A stretch of DNA of 18,407 nt from Muribaculaceae bacterium (GCA_029052265.1 JAIDJJ010000054.1:1-18407), one strand, 5' to 3'; shown: positions 9,255-17,389, numbered from the stretch's first letter. Notes: generated from the letters alone by a model not told the origin. Made by a program: numbers and translations.

Positions 9255-9718
9255 CCTTTGATTTTCATTATCATTTCCACCGGAGTGAGATCTGTGACCG
9301 GATGTCTCCACCCGGGAGCAAGTTCAGCCATCGGCTCAAGCACAAAAAGCCTTTCCTGCATTTTAGGATGAGGCACCTTCAATTCCGGCATGTCTATGAT
9401 TTCACGGTCTATCGCGATTATATCTATGTCTATTTCCCGGTCGGCATATCCTCCGTCGGAAGTGCGGTGACGCGTCTCGCTGATCGACCGTTCTATATCC
9501 TGCAGACACCGCAACAGATCCATCGGAGAGAGATCTGCCTGAAACGACATCCCGAGATTCAGAAAAGAATGGGTGGAATCAAAACCCCAAGGTTCCGATT
9601 CCACCACATGACTTATTTCAAAATCTCCGAACAGCTCACCGATCTTCCGCATGGCGCGGCTGAGGTTAAGCCTCCGGTCTCCCAGATTGCTTCCGATGTT
9701 TACCAATACGTAAGCCAT
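9251..9718 (-). CDS. folK: FolK: 2-amino-4-hydroxy-6-hydroxymethyldihydropteridine diphosphokinase (HPPK)
   Basis: HPPK transfers pyrophosphate from ATP to 6-hydroxymethyl-7,8-dihydropterin, the step before dihydropteroate synthase in folate synthesis; it is cytosolic. The 155-residue product is a full-length single-domain HPPK. Visible family marks are the N-terminal NIGSNLGDR (7-15), the SEPWGF segment (41-46), the metal-binding signature DREIDIDII (93-101) with Asp97 and Asp99 matching the two catalytic magnesium ligands, and PHPKMQERLFVLEPM (116-130). There is no fusion to FolB or FolP. Its ATG overlaps the infB stop (TGATG on the minus strand) and its own stop overlaps the nudC start (ATGA), so it is probably translated by coupling within the rimP-nusA-infB operon. 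Confidence 0.95.
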   Translation of the reverse strand: MAYVLVNIGSNLGDRRLNLSRAMRKIGELFGDFEISHVVESEPWGFDSTHSFLNLGMSFQADLSPMDLLRCLQDIERSISETRHRTSDGGYADREIDIDIIAIDREIIDMPELKVPHPKMQERLFVLEPMAELAPGWRHPVTDLTPVEMIMKIKG

Positions 9719-12714
9719 CAGAGAGTCTTCTTCACTTCAACTTCTTCGTATGCCTCTATAAGGTCGCCTTCGCGGATATCGTTGTAGCCCTGTACAGACA
9801 GACCGCAGTCATAGCCCGACACAACATCCTTGACATCGTCTTTGAATCTCTTCAACGACCCGAGCTCGCCGGTATAGATCACTATGCCGTCGCGAATCAC
9901 GCGCACTTTGCTGGTACGCTTGATCTTGCCGTCGCGGACAATGGCACCGGCAATCGTGCCCACCTTAGAGATATGATAAGTCTGGAGGACTTCCGCCGTA
10001 CCGGTGATCTCTTCCTTGATTTCAGGAGAGAGAAGTCCTTCCATTGCGTCTTTGACCTCTTCGATGGCTTTATAGATGACGGAATAAAGACGTATCTCCA
10101 CACCCTCCTTGTCTGCTTCTTTACGCGCAGCTCCCGAAGGACGCACCTGGAAACCGATAATGATCGCATCCGAGGCTGCCGCCAGTGTGACGTCGCTCTC
10201 CGAGATCGCACCGACACCTTTATGAAGGACATTGACCTGGATTTCGGGAGTCGAAAGTTTGATAAGAGAATCAGAAAGAGCCTCCACTGATCCGTCGACA
10301 TCACCTTTGACAACAAGGTTAAGTTCATGGAAGTCGTTAAGGGCACGCCTGCGGCCAAGCTCTTCAAGACCGGGACGCTTCTTGGTCCGGAGTCCGAGCT
10401 CACGCTGAAGCTGCTCGCGTTTGCCGGCTATTTCCCTTGCTTCCTGTTCGGTCTCAAGCACATTGAAGGCATCTCCGGCTGTGGGAGCGCCGTTCATTCC
10501 GAGTATCAGCACGGGAGTTGACGGACCTGCCTCTTTCACCCGCTGGTTACGTTCGTTGAACATCGCCTTGATCTTGCCATAGTGGGTGCCCGCAAGAATC
10601 ACGTCTCCCACTTTGAGAGTGCCGTTCTGCACAAGCACGGTGGCTACATAGCCCCTACCTTTGTCAAGACTGGACTCTATCACCGAACCCACCGCCATCC
10701 TGTTGGGATTCGCCTTGAGTTCAAGCAATTCTGCCTCAAGAAGCACTTTCTCCATGAGCTCGTCAACGCCGATACCCTTCTTGGCGGATATATCCTGGCT
10801 CTGATATTTGCCGCCCCATTCTTCCACAAGATAGTTCATGTTGGCGAGCTCCTCCTTGATCTTGTCCGGATTCGCCGCCGGCTTATCTATCTTATTGATT
10901 GCAAACACCATCGGAACACCGGCCGCAGAAGCATGATTGATAGCCTCTATGGTCTGGGGCATCACGTCGTCGTCTGCCGCCACAATAATTATGGCAAGGT
11001 CGGTCACTTTTGCTCCGCGGGCACGCATAGCGGTAAACGCCTCATGTCCGGGGGTGTCAAGGAATGTGATGTGACGCCCGTCTGCGAGCTTCACGTTGTA
11101 GGCTCCGATATGCTGGGTAATGCCACCGGCTTCTCCGGCAATCACATTCGCTTTGCGGATATAATCCAGAAGTGAGGTCTTACCGTGGTCCACATGACCC
11201 ATGACCGTCACAATCGGCGGACGAGGCATGAGATCCTCTTCCTGATCCTCTTCCGGGGCAATTGCCTCAGTGACATCGGCGCTCACATATTCCGTGGTGA
11301 ATCCGAATTCTTCTGCGACTATATTAATTGTCTCGGCGTCAAGGCGCTGGTTGATAGAAACCATGACCCCGATATTCATACATGTGGCGATCACATTGTT
11401 GACCGGAACTTCCATCAGGTTGGCAAGGTCGTTTGCTGTCACAAACTCAGTAAGCTGGATCACCTTGCTTTCGGCTGCCTCCCTGCGCTGGTTTTCAAGT
11501 TCGCGGTTATGAATTGCCTCTTTTTTCTCCTTGCGCCATTTCAAGCCTTTCTTGGGAGCCTTGTTGGTAAGACGTGCAAGAGTCTCCTTCACCTGCTTCT
11601 GCACATCTTCCGGATTTGATTCCGGCTTCTGTCTGCGGTCGTTCTTACGGTTGCCGCTTTGCTGACCTTTGTTGCGGTCGCCTCGTTTGCGGTCGCCGCC
11701 ACCCTGAGCCTGCTGACCCTGGGCGTTACCTCCCTGCGATTGCTTTTCGCCACCTTTCTTCTTATTGCGGTTCTCTGAACCGAATCCGGGCTGAGATGCT
11801 GCCTTCTCGATATCTATTTTCTCTTTCCCTATACGCTTACGTTTTTTACGGTCTGCATTTTGGGAGTCGGCATTCCCTCCGGAGGCTGCACCACCCTGTC
11901 GGTTCTTGTCACCACGGCGACGGTCTTCCTTGCCACGCTTCTTAGGACGTGTCGACTGGTTAAGACTGGAAAGATCAATCTTGCCAAGCACCTTTAGCTC
12001 CGGTTGCGCCGGCGGAGTGCTGAGGCGGAACACATTGCTTTCGCCCTGTTCCTGTTTCGGTGCGGATTCTTCTTTGGGAGTCTCAGTTTTCACTTCAGAT
12101 ATTTTTGGAACCTGTTTTTCTTGTTTCGGGGCTTCTTTATTTATTTGAGTCGCCTGTACAGGTGGCAACGCATTTGTTTCTTTTTTTACTTCCTGCTGAG
12201 GAGTGGCTTCCGGCTTGGACGCCTGCGCTACGGAAGGAGCCGACGGTTTCACCTCCGGCTTCTGCTGGGTGGCTGCGTCCTGACGCACCTTATCCTGCCG
12301 TCTGTCATCTCTGTGCTGATTCCGGTCTCCGGAAAATTTTGAGCCCGAAGATGAACCCTGACGGGATTGCTTTGACTGATTGTTCCCATGACGGGAGCCG
12401 CCCCGGCGCTGTGCGTCAAGATCTATTTTCCCGAGCACTTTAAGACCGGGTGCCGCCGGGATAGAGCCTCCTGCCGACGATTCAAAACGGTCGGACCCCC
12501 TGCGGGGCTTCTGCCTGCCGTTTGTAAAGTCTTCTACTCTTTTCTTGTCATCACGGTCGCTGCTGAACTCGCTCTTAAGCATTTTTTCAGCCGCGTCGTC
12601 TATTCTTGCGTTGGGATTGTTCTCCACGTCAATGCCCTGTTTACGCAAGAATTCAACCACCGTGTTGACTCCGACGTTCAGGTCTTTTGCTACTTTACTG
12701 ATTTTTATGCGCAT
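9718..12714 (-). CDS. infB: translation initiation factor IF-2
   Basis: IF-2 is the GTPase that brings initiator fMet-tRNA to the 30S subunit and promotes subunit joining. In the 998-residue product a first IF2_N domain spans about residues 1-50, a low-complexity K/R/Q/G-rich region runs to about 400, and a second IF2_N-like domain covers about 417-475. The G domain has G1 GHVDHGKT (506-513), the G2 threonine in GGITQHIGAY (near 532), G3 DTPGH (553-557), G4 NKID (607-610) and G5 SAKK (643-646); beta-barrel domains and the fMet-tRNA-binding C-terminal domain follow. Within the linker LKVLGKIDL occurs at 91-99 and again at 240-248, with a weaker relative, RIGKEKIDIEK, near 294. It lies 62 bases after nusA and overlaps folK. 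Identity is certain. Confidence 0.98.
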   Translation of the reverse strand: MRIKISKVAKDLNVGVNTVVEFLRKQGIDVENNPNARIDDAAEKMLKSEFSSDRDDKKRVEDFTNGRQKPRRGSDRFESSAGGSIPAAPGLKVLGKIDLDAQRRGGSRHGNNQSKQSRQGSSSGSKFSGDRNQHRDDRRQDKVRQDAATQQKPEVKPSAPSVAQASKPEATPQQEVKKETNALPPVQATQINKEAPKQEKQVPKISEVKTETPKEESAPKQEQGESNVFRLSTPPAQPELKVLGKIDLSSLNQSTRPKKRGKEDRRRGDKNRQGGAASGGNADSQNADRKKRKRIGKEKIDIEKAASQPGFGSENRNKKKGGEKQSQGGNAQGQQAQGGGDRKRGDRNKGQQSGNRKNDRRQKPESNPEDVQKQVKETLARLTNKAPKKGLKWRKEKKEAIHNRELENQRREAAESKVIQLTEFVTANDLANLMEVPVNNVIATCMNIGVMVSINQRLDAETINIVAEEFGFTTEYVSADVTEAIAPEEDQEEDLMPRPPIVTVMGHVDHGKTSLLDYIRKANVIAGEAGGITQHIGAYNVKLADGRHITFLDTPGHEAFTAMRARGAKVTDLAIIIVAADDDVMPQTIEAINHASAAGVPMVFAINKIDKPAANPDKIKEELANMNYLVEEWGGKYQSQDISAKKGIGVDELMEKVLLEAELLELKANPNRMAVGSVIESSLDKGRGYVATVLVQNGTLKVGDVILAGTHYGKIKAMFNERNQRVKEAGPSTPVLILGMNGAPTAGDAFNVLETEQEAREIAGKREQLQRELGLRTKKRPGLEELGRRRALNDFHELNLVVKGDVDGSVEALSDSLIKLSTPEIQVNVLHKGVGAISESDVTLAAASDAIIIGFQVRPSGAARKEADKEGVEIRLYSVIYKAIEEVKDAMEGLLSPEIKEEITGTAEVLQTYHISKVGTIAGAIVRDGKIKRTSKVRVIRDGIVIYTGELGSLKRFKDDVKDVVSGYDCGLSVQGYNDIREGDLIEAYEEVEVKKTL

Positions 12715-12776
12715 ATATTGGTGAAGGGTTGTTTCTATTTAATTTTGAGGAAAGAGAGGGCATCGCTGATATTATA

Positions 12777-14024
12777 TCAGTCATCAAATTCTGCCCTGAT
12801 CACGTCAAGCACATGCTGGATGGTGTCATCTTCAAGATCCGCCTGCTCAAGCTTGTCGGGAGTCGCATTCAATACAGCCTTGGCAGTTCCGAGCCCGATA
12901 TTCTTAAGCTGCTCGATAACCCAACCGTCGATCTCATCACGGAATTCATCGAGATAGATATCCTCCTCTCCCTCCTCTATATCACGGTACACATCGATGG
13001 TATAACCGGTGAGCATCGTGGCAAGACGGATATTGAGACCTCCCTTGCCTATGGCAAGCGACACCTCTTCGGGATGAAGAAACACTTCCGCTTTCTTCTC
13101 CTCTTCGTTAAGCCGGATCGAAGAAATGCTTGCAGGGCTCAATGCCCTCTGGATGAACAACTGCGGATTTGCCGTATAGTTGATGACATCTATATTCTCG
13201 TTGCGAAGCTCACGCACGATGCCATGGATACGGCTGCCCTTTATGCCCACGCAAGCCCCTACAGGATCAATACGGTCATCATAGCTCTCCACTGCGATCT
13301 TCGCTCGCTCTCCCGGAATACGCGCCACCGCACGTATCGTGATAAGACCATCGTGGATCTCCGGCACCTCCTGTTCAAAAAGGCGGCGGAGGAAACGGTC
13401 GTCTGTACGCGACACTATGACTTTGGGATTGTTGTTCATATTGTCAACGCGCTTCACGACAGCACGCACCATATCCCCTTTATGGAACGAATCGCTCGGA
13501 ATCTGCTCGTCTTTGGGCATGATGAGTTCATTCTGGTCTTCATCTATAAGAAGCGCCTCGCGCTTCCATACCTGATGAACCTCCCCTGTGATCACTTCTC
13601 CTTCAAGCTCTTTGAATTTGGATGATATTGCCTCTTTCTGAAGGTCAAGAATCTTCGACTGAAGTGTCTGACGAAGGTTCAGGATCGCACGGCGACCAAA
13701 CTTTTCAAAAAATATCTGCTTCGACACCTCTTCCCCGATCTCGCACTCAGGGTCGATCTCCCGAGCCTCGGAGAGCCCTATCTCCATGTCGGGATTGTCA
13801 ACATCGCCGTCAGACACTACCTGAAGATTCTGATATATCTCACAATCCCCTTTGTCCGGGTTCATGATAACATCAAAATTCTCATCGGAGCCAAACATTT
13901 TCGCAAGAACATTGCGGAATGATTCCTCCAATACACTTATCATGGTGGTCTTGTCGATATTTTTGAGCTCTTTGAACTCTGCAAAACGGTCGACCATATT
14001 GACGGTCTCTGCTTTCTTTGCCAT
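12777..14024 (-). CDS. nusA: transcription termination/antitermination factor NusA
   Basis: NusA binds RNA polymerase and nascent RNA and modulates pausing, intrinsic termination and antitermination. The 415-residue product has the N-terminal polymerase-binding domain (about 1-130), an S1 domain (about 138-205), KH1 with GACVGIKGSRI (256-266) and KH2 with AIGKGG (324-329). After KH2 is an acidic linker (EEGEEDIYLDEF) and a short helical end with an IGLGTAKAVL element that looks like one helix-hairpin-helix, so it lacks the two full acidic repeats of E. coli NusA (495 residues). It starts 6 bases after the rimP stop, the classic rimP-nusA-infB order. In enterobacteria NusA controls its own operon by termination in the leader; whether that holds here is open, but a terminator-like hairpin precedes rimP. 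Confidence 0.97.
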   Translation of the reverse strand: MAKKAETVNMVDRFAEFKELKNIDKTTMISVLEESFRNVLAKMFGSDENFDVIMNPDKGDCEIYQNLQVVSDGDVDNPDMEIGLSEAREIDPECEIGEEVSKQIFFEKFGRRAILNLRQTLQSKILDLQKEAISSKFKELEGEVITGEVHQVWKREALLIDEDQNELIMPKDEQIPSDSFHKGDMVRAVVKRVDNMNNNPKVIVSRTDDRFLRRLFEQEVPEIHDGLITIRAVARIPGERAKIAVESYDDRIDPVGACVGIKGSRIHGIVRELRNENIDVINYTANPQLFIQRALSPASISSIRLNEEEKKAEVFLHPEEVSLAIGKGGLNIRLATMLTGYTIDVYRDIEEGEEDIYLDEFRDEIDGWVIEQLKNIGLGTAKAVLNATPDKLEQADLEDDTIQHVLDVIRAEFDD

Positions 14025-14030
14025 AAGACT

Positions 14031-14495
14031 TTAGAATTGTAATAGATATTTAGTGTATTTCACCTCTTCATAACGGAAGATCCGGTCAACCTTCTCCAGG
14101 ACCGGCCGCTTCGACCCCTCTCTCTTCACCTTCTCTTCACACACTACTGTGAATGTGTCGTCTCCGGCTTCCCGAAGCATACCATTATACTTCTTCCCGT
14201 CTTTGGTAAGAACCTCCACATCGTTGCCGAGATTTTTGTTATATTGGCGTCTTACCTTAAAAGGGGATGTCAGACCGCTCGAACCTACTTCCAGTTCATA
14301 ATCTTCTTCCTCGCGGCTGAATGACCCTTCGATCTCTCTGGTCAGTTGCACACAACGGTCTATGTCCACACACGTATCGGAATCTATTTCCACTGTAATC
14401 TCGTTCTGCGGACTGACTTTCACGTCTACAAGATAAAGATCGGTTCCTGCGAGTTGCTTCTCTATGAATTGTGTAAGTGCGGCTTTGTCGATCAT
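14031..14495 (-). CDS. rimP: ribosome maturation factor RimP
   Basis: RimP assists maturation of the 30S ribosomal subunit. The 154-residue product has the usual two-domain length. The N-terminal alpha/beta domain contains LYLVDVKVSPQNEITVEIDSD (roughly residues 20-40) and the CVQLTREIEGSF segment; the family hallmark YELEVGSSGLTSPFK (about 81-95, normally YxLEVSSPGxxRPL) is present with Ser-Gly in place of Ser-Pro-Gly. The C-terminal SH3-like domain runs from about residue 100 (VEVLTKDGKKYNGMLREAGDDTFTV). It is the first gene of the rimP-nusA-infB-folK-nudC cluster and lies 239 bases after dnaX, with a candidate promoter and two hairpins in between. Confidence 0.95.
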   Translation of the reverse strand: MIDKAALTQFIEKQLAGTDLYLVDVKVSPQNEITVEIDSDTCVDIDRCVQLTREIEGSFSREEEDYELEVGSSGLTSPFKVRRQYNKNLGNDVEVLTKDGKKYNGMLREAGDDTFTVVCEEKVKREGSKRPVLEKVDRIFRYEEVKYTKYLLQF

Positions 14496-14529
14496 CTTCT
14501 ATTATTTAAAGGCGGTCTCCATGAAGATT

Positions 14530-14561
14530 GCCGCAGCTTGCCCGTCCGGCAAGTCAACGGC
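14530..14561 (-). promoter_or_regulatory. stem-loop in the rimP 5' leader
   Basis: On the transcribed minus strand, CTTGCC and GGCAAG (14548-14553 and 14537-14542) pair perfectly around a GGACG loop. Outside them, GCCG (14558-14561) and CGGC (14530-14533) extend the stem across a 4-by-3 internal loop. The structure ends 35 bases before the rimP start codon. There is no T-tract after it, so it is not an intrinsic terminator; it could be a protein-binding or translation-affecting leader element, or simply a stable fold. The role is inference. Confidence 0.4.
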
Positions 14562-14587
14562 ATCTGTAAGGAAACTCGTTTTTTGTT

Positions 14588-14617
14588 AAAAAAGAGGAGG
14601 AGACTTACGTCCCCTCC
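14588..14617 (-). terminator. intrinsic terminator-like hairpin between dnaX and rimP
   Basis: Read on the minus strand, GGAGGGGAC (14617-14609) and GTCTCCTCC (14604-14596) form a nine-pair stem with one G-U wobble, closed by a GUAA loop of the GNRA type. UCUUUUUU follows (T6 at 14588-14593), giving the full form of a Rho-independent terminator. It lies 118 bases after the dnaX stop and 93 bases before rimP. It could terminate dnaX transcripts or, because a candidate promoter lies just upstream at 14630, form the very 5' end of the rimP operon mRNA and act as an attenuator. The sequence does not decide between these. Confidence 0.6.
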
Positions 14618-14629
14618 GGAATGTTTTTG

Positions 14630-14637
14630 CAAAGATA
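14630..14637 (-). promoter_or_regulatory. candidate -7 element (TATCTTTG) for the rimP operon
   Basis: The minus strand reads TATCTTTGC after a strongly AT-rich stretch (14640-14710), matching the Bacteroidota -7 consensus TAnnTTTG. No clear TTG-type -33 element is seen about 20 bases upstream. Transcription starting some 7 bases downstream would make the GUAA hairpin almost the first thing in the message, with a leader of about 125 bases before rimP. The hexamer-plus-G and its AT-rich setting support the call; the missing -33 element weakens it. Confidence 0.5.
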
Positions 14638-14734
14638 GTAAAAATTATCCCTATTATTTCCCTAATTTACCTTTTTTACCTGTCTGCATATATATAATTA
14701 ATATAATTTAACACTATTTTAATCTTTTATACAC

Positions 14735-16561
14735 TTAAACCAACTCTCCGTCAAGCTCGCTCAAAAATTTTGCCATAGCCGGATTTGACGCAACAACTTG
14801 CTTAAGATATTCTCGGGGAGGAAGCTGCCGGGCTTGAACCGGATCGGTATTTATCTCGACTTTCAACACCAGAAAATCATTTTCCAACTGATCCCTGAGA
14901 TATTCCAGAAGCTTACCCATCGAAAGTTCAAATGCCTGCTGCTGCGCAGGATGATCTACTATAATGCCATATGAATGTTCTCCGGTCTGGCGTGGCTGCG
15001 CACTCCTCATCGCGTTGACAAGAATATGCAGCGAAGGATTACGGGCGATAAAACTTCCCCAGGCATTCATAAATGCATCATAGGAGATGGGGGTATTTCT
15101 CTGTTCAAGTCTAACCGTACTTACCGTACCTCCCGATTTTTGCTCGTTAAGCCTGAAACCTACAGGACGTTGAGCCACTTTACCCCTTGCGGGGACCGAA
15201 GGCTGAGGACGCGAGGGGGGCGTCGGTGCCGGCGCGGTAATACCCTGAGCAGCCATCTCTACCCGCGTGCCGGATGTCGGCATTCCCGGTGCCGATACCG
15301 GAGCGGGAGACTGTGTAACGGATCCACCCGTATTTTTTTGCTCCACACCACCGGACGAAGAGGGACTGACAACAGGATCTGAAACAGGATTATGCCGCGA
15401 AACCGTAGGATCGCCCAGCGGCACCTGACGATCCATCGAATCAAAAGGGGGCGATGATGGTTTTGACAGTTGGCATAACCTTATCAACACCAATTCCACC
15501 AAGAGCCGCTTGTTTGTAGCCGTCCGGTAGTTGAGGTCACAGTCGCTAAGCAGTTTTATAGCGGTATAATACCACTGCACCGGCAAGGTCTTTGCCTGCG
15601 CGACATATTTCTTGGCGACCTCTTCTGATGTCTCAAGCAAACCTGCCGTACGTGCGTCTGCCGCGACCATCAGGTCTCTGATATGAGCGGCGAGCCCGTT
15701 CACAAGAAACAATGAATCAAAGCCCTTGTCGCGGATATTTTTGTAGATCAGCAACGATTCTGGAATATCGGCATTCCTGAATGCATCCACGAGCCGGAAA
15801 TAATAATCATAATCAAGCACGTTCAGATTCTCGATTGTGCTCTCATATGTCACTTCCCCTCTTGACGAGGCTGCGACTTGGTCAAATATGGAAAGCGCGT
15901 CACGCATTGCGCCGTCTGCCTTCAACGCTATGACCCCGAGCGCTTCCCGGTCGGCGGTCACACCTTCCTCCCGCGCCACATATTCAAGATGATCCACCAT
16001 GTCGTTGACAGTGATCCTCTTGAAATCATATATCTGGCAACGGCTCAATATGGTGGGGATCACCTTATGCTTCTCGGTTGTGGCGAGAATAAACACCACA
16101 TATTTCGGAGGTTCCTCAAGTGTCTTTAGAAAGGCGTTGAACGCTGAATTTGAAAGCATGTGGACCTCATCGATAATGAAGACCCTGTAACGGCCGCTCT
16201 GGGGAGGCACATTGACCTGCTCCGTTATCGACCGTATATCATCTACCGAATTGTTTGACGCCGCGTCAAGCTCTACAAGATTGAACGACACCCCCTGCTC
16301 TATGGCACGGCACGACTCGCATTCCCCACATGCCTCACCATCTGTCGTGGGAGACAGGCAATTGATTGTCTTCGCAAAGATCCGGGCACAGGAGGTCTTG
16401 CCCACTCCTCTGGGGCCGCAGAATAAATAAGCCTGCGCAAGGCGCCCGCTGTCTATGGCGTTTTTCAGGGTTGCCGTCAGCGCCCGTTGCCCCACGACTG
16501 TCTTAAACGTCGCGGGACGATATTTCCGCGCCGACACTATATATGGCTTCTGTTCCGACAT
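14735..16561 (-). CDS. dnaX: DNA polymerase III subunits gamma/tau (DnaX clamp-loader ATPase)
   Basis: DnaX is the AAA+ motor of the clamp loader that places the beta sliding clamp on DNA; the longer tau form also tethers polymerase cores and the helicase. The 608-residue product has Walker A GPRGVGKT (49-56), the zinc module with Cys68, Cys78, Cys81 and Cys84, Walker B FIIDEVHM (128-135), and the SRC motif with arginine finger (173-175). The AAA+ and collar domains end near residue 370. A proline/glycine/serine-rich linker follows, then a C-terminal region (about 485-608) of tau type. In the linker, codons 408-410 are CAA AAA AAT, a run of seven A, where ribosomal or transcriptional slippage could give a shorter gamma-like product. 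It has its own promoter and is divergent from the adenosyltransferase gene. Confidence 0.96.
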   Translation of the reverse strand: MSEQKPYIVSARKYRPATFKTVVGQRALTATLKNAIDSGRLAQAYLFCGPRGVGKTSCARIFAKTINCLSPTTDGEACGECESCRAIEQGVSFNLVELDAASNNSVDDIRSITEQVNVPPQSGRYRVFIIDEVHMLSNSAFNAFLKTLEEPPKYVVFILATTEKHKVIPTILSRCQIYDFKRITVNDMVDHLEYVAREEGVTADREALGVIALKADGAMRDALSIFDQVAASSRGEVTYESTIENLNVLDYDYYFRLVDAFRNADIPESLLIYKNIRDKGFDSLFLVNGLAAHIRDLMVAADARTAGLLETSEEVAKKYVAQAKTLPVQWYYTAIKLLSDCDLNYRTATNKRLLVELVLIRLCQLSKPSSPPFDSMDRQVPLGDPTVSRHNPVSDPVVSPSSSGGVEQKNTGGSVTQSPAPVSAPGMPTSGTRVEMAAQGITAPAPTPPSRPQPSVPARGKVAQRPVGFRLNEQKSGGTVSTVRLEQRNTPISYDAFMNAWGSFIARNPSLHILVNAMRSAQPRQTGEHSYGIIVDHPAQQQAFELSMGKLLEYLRDQLENDFLVLKVEINTDPVQARQLPPREYLKQVVASNPAMAKFLSELDGELV

Positions 16562-16637
16562 GCTCGCTTTTTATCTGATTGGTTTATCCCGTAATGTCTT
16601 ACATTGAAAGTGTCCTCTGCATCCGGGATTTCAACTG

Positions 16638-16668
16638 CAAATATACAACTTTTTCACACCCTCTCCAA
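16638..16668 (-). promoter_or_regulatory. promoter for dnaX (TTG-N20-TATATTTG)
   Basis: On the minus strand TTG (16668-16666) is followed after 20 bases by TATATTTG (16645-16638), matching both Bacteroidota promoter elements (-33 TTG-type and -7 TAnnTTTG) with a suitable spacing. The start site would fall near 16630, giving a leader of about 70 bases before the dnaX ATG. It sits within the 242-base divergent gap; no equally good promoter is visible on the plus strand for the adenosyltransferase gene. Confidence 0.65.
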
Positions 16669-16809
16669 TCAGGTTTTCTTTTTTTTAACACTGTCTGAAT
16701 AATAATCTGTACATATTTCACAACAATATGCCCCTCTCTGCGTTAAAAAATAGAAATTTCAGATTTCCACCTATACGAAATCACAATTTTAACTTCATAA
16801 TTTTTGTTT

Positions 16810-17367
16810 ATGGAGAAAAGTAAACTTTATACACGCACAGGCGACCTTGGCGCCACTTCTTTAGTTGGAGGCACCCGCATACGCAAGAACGATGTCCGTC
16901 TTGAGGCATACGGCACTCTTGACGAATTCTCATCTTTCCTTGGATGTGTGTTGTCAAATCCGGACTGCCCTGAAGAAGAAAAAAATTTCCTTCACGGCGT
17001 GCAGAACATGCTGTTCAATCTTGGAGGTTATCTTGCCTGCGAGGTTCCTGAAGGAGAACAACCGGCAGCTTGGGGACTCACAGAAGAGCATCTAAAGGAT
17101 TTGGAAAAACGCATCGACATTCTTGATGCCGCGACTCCCAAAGTCAATGCGTTTGTGCTTCCCGGCGGCACTCCCCTTTCAGCCCAGGCTCATGTGGCAA
17201 GAGCTGTCTGCAGAAGGGCAGAACGCAGGATAATCTCTCTTATGGACAATGAATATGTCGACCCTCTCCTTTTGTCATACATAAACAGGCTATCCGACTA
17301 CCTCTTTATCCTCGCAAGATATTTTAACCACATCGCGGGCATTCCCGAAATAACTTGGCATAAATAA
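16810..17367 (+). CDS. cob(I)yrinic acid a,c-diamide / cob(I)alamin adenosyltransferase, PduO type
   Basis: This enzyme transfers the 5'-deoxyadenosyl group of ATP to cob(I)alamin, making coenzyme B12 from salvaged or synthesised corrinoid in the cytosol. The 185-residue product matches the single-domain PduO family in length. The N-terminal ATP-binding motif YTRTGDLGATSLVGG (residues 7-21) is followed by the EAYGTLDEFSSFLG helix; later come AVCRRAERR and the C-terminal INRLSDYLFILAR, the family's active-site helix. I use ATG at 16810 rather than TTG at 16804, which would add only two residues. A DUF2795-like gene follows after 22 bases, probably co-transcribed. No cobalamin riboswitch is recognisable upstream. 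Confidence 0.93.
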   Translation: MEKSKLYTRTGDLGATSLVGGTRIRKNDVRLEAYGTLDEFSSFLGCVLSNPDCPEEEKNFLHGVQNMLFNLGGYLACEVPEGEQPAAWGLTEEHLKDLEKRIDILDAATPKVNAFVLPGGTPLSAQAHVARAVCRRAERRIISLMDNEYVDPLLLSYINRLSDYLFILARYFNHIAGIPEITWHK

Positions 17368-17389
17368 AAAACTTAAATCATATACAACT

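Noticed and set aside
9255..9311. Longer nudC start at 9311
   Set aside because: It would add 19 polar residues unlike the family and overlap folK by 61 bases, whereas ATG at 9254 overlaps the folK stop as ATGA.
9014..9787. Plus-strand open frame of 257 codons opposite folK and nudC
   Set aside because: Composition (many H, P, R, S) is typical of an antisense shadow; both genes beneath it are firmly identified.
12729..13625. Plus-strand open frame of 298 codons opposite nusA
   Set aside because: It lies entirely opposite a certain housekeeping gene, shows no recognisable domain, and is explained by the codon bias of nusA.
14496..14734. tRNA gene before rimP, as metY in enterobacteria
   Set aside because: No cloverleaf arms or CCA end can be formed; the region holds only AT-rich promoter sequence and two simple hairpins.
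16562..16809. Possible cobalamin riboswitch upstream of the adenosyltransferase gene
   Set aside because: No B12-box-like GCCACTG sequence or nested helices are seen, and the gap also has to hold the dnaX promoter and leader.
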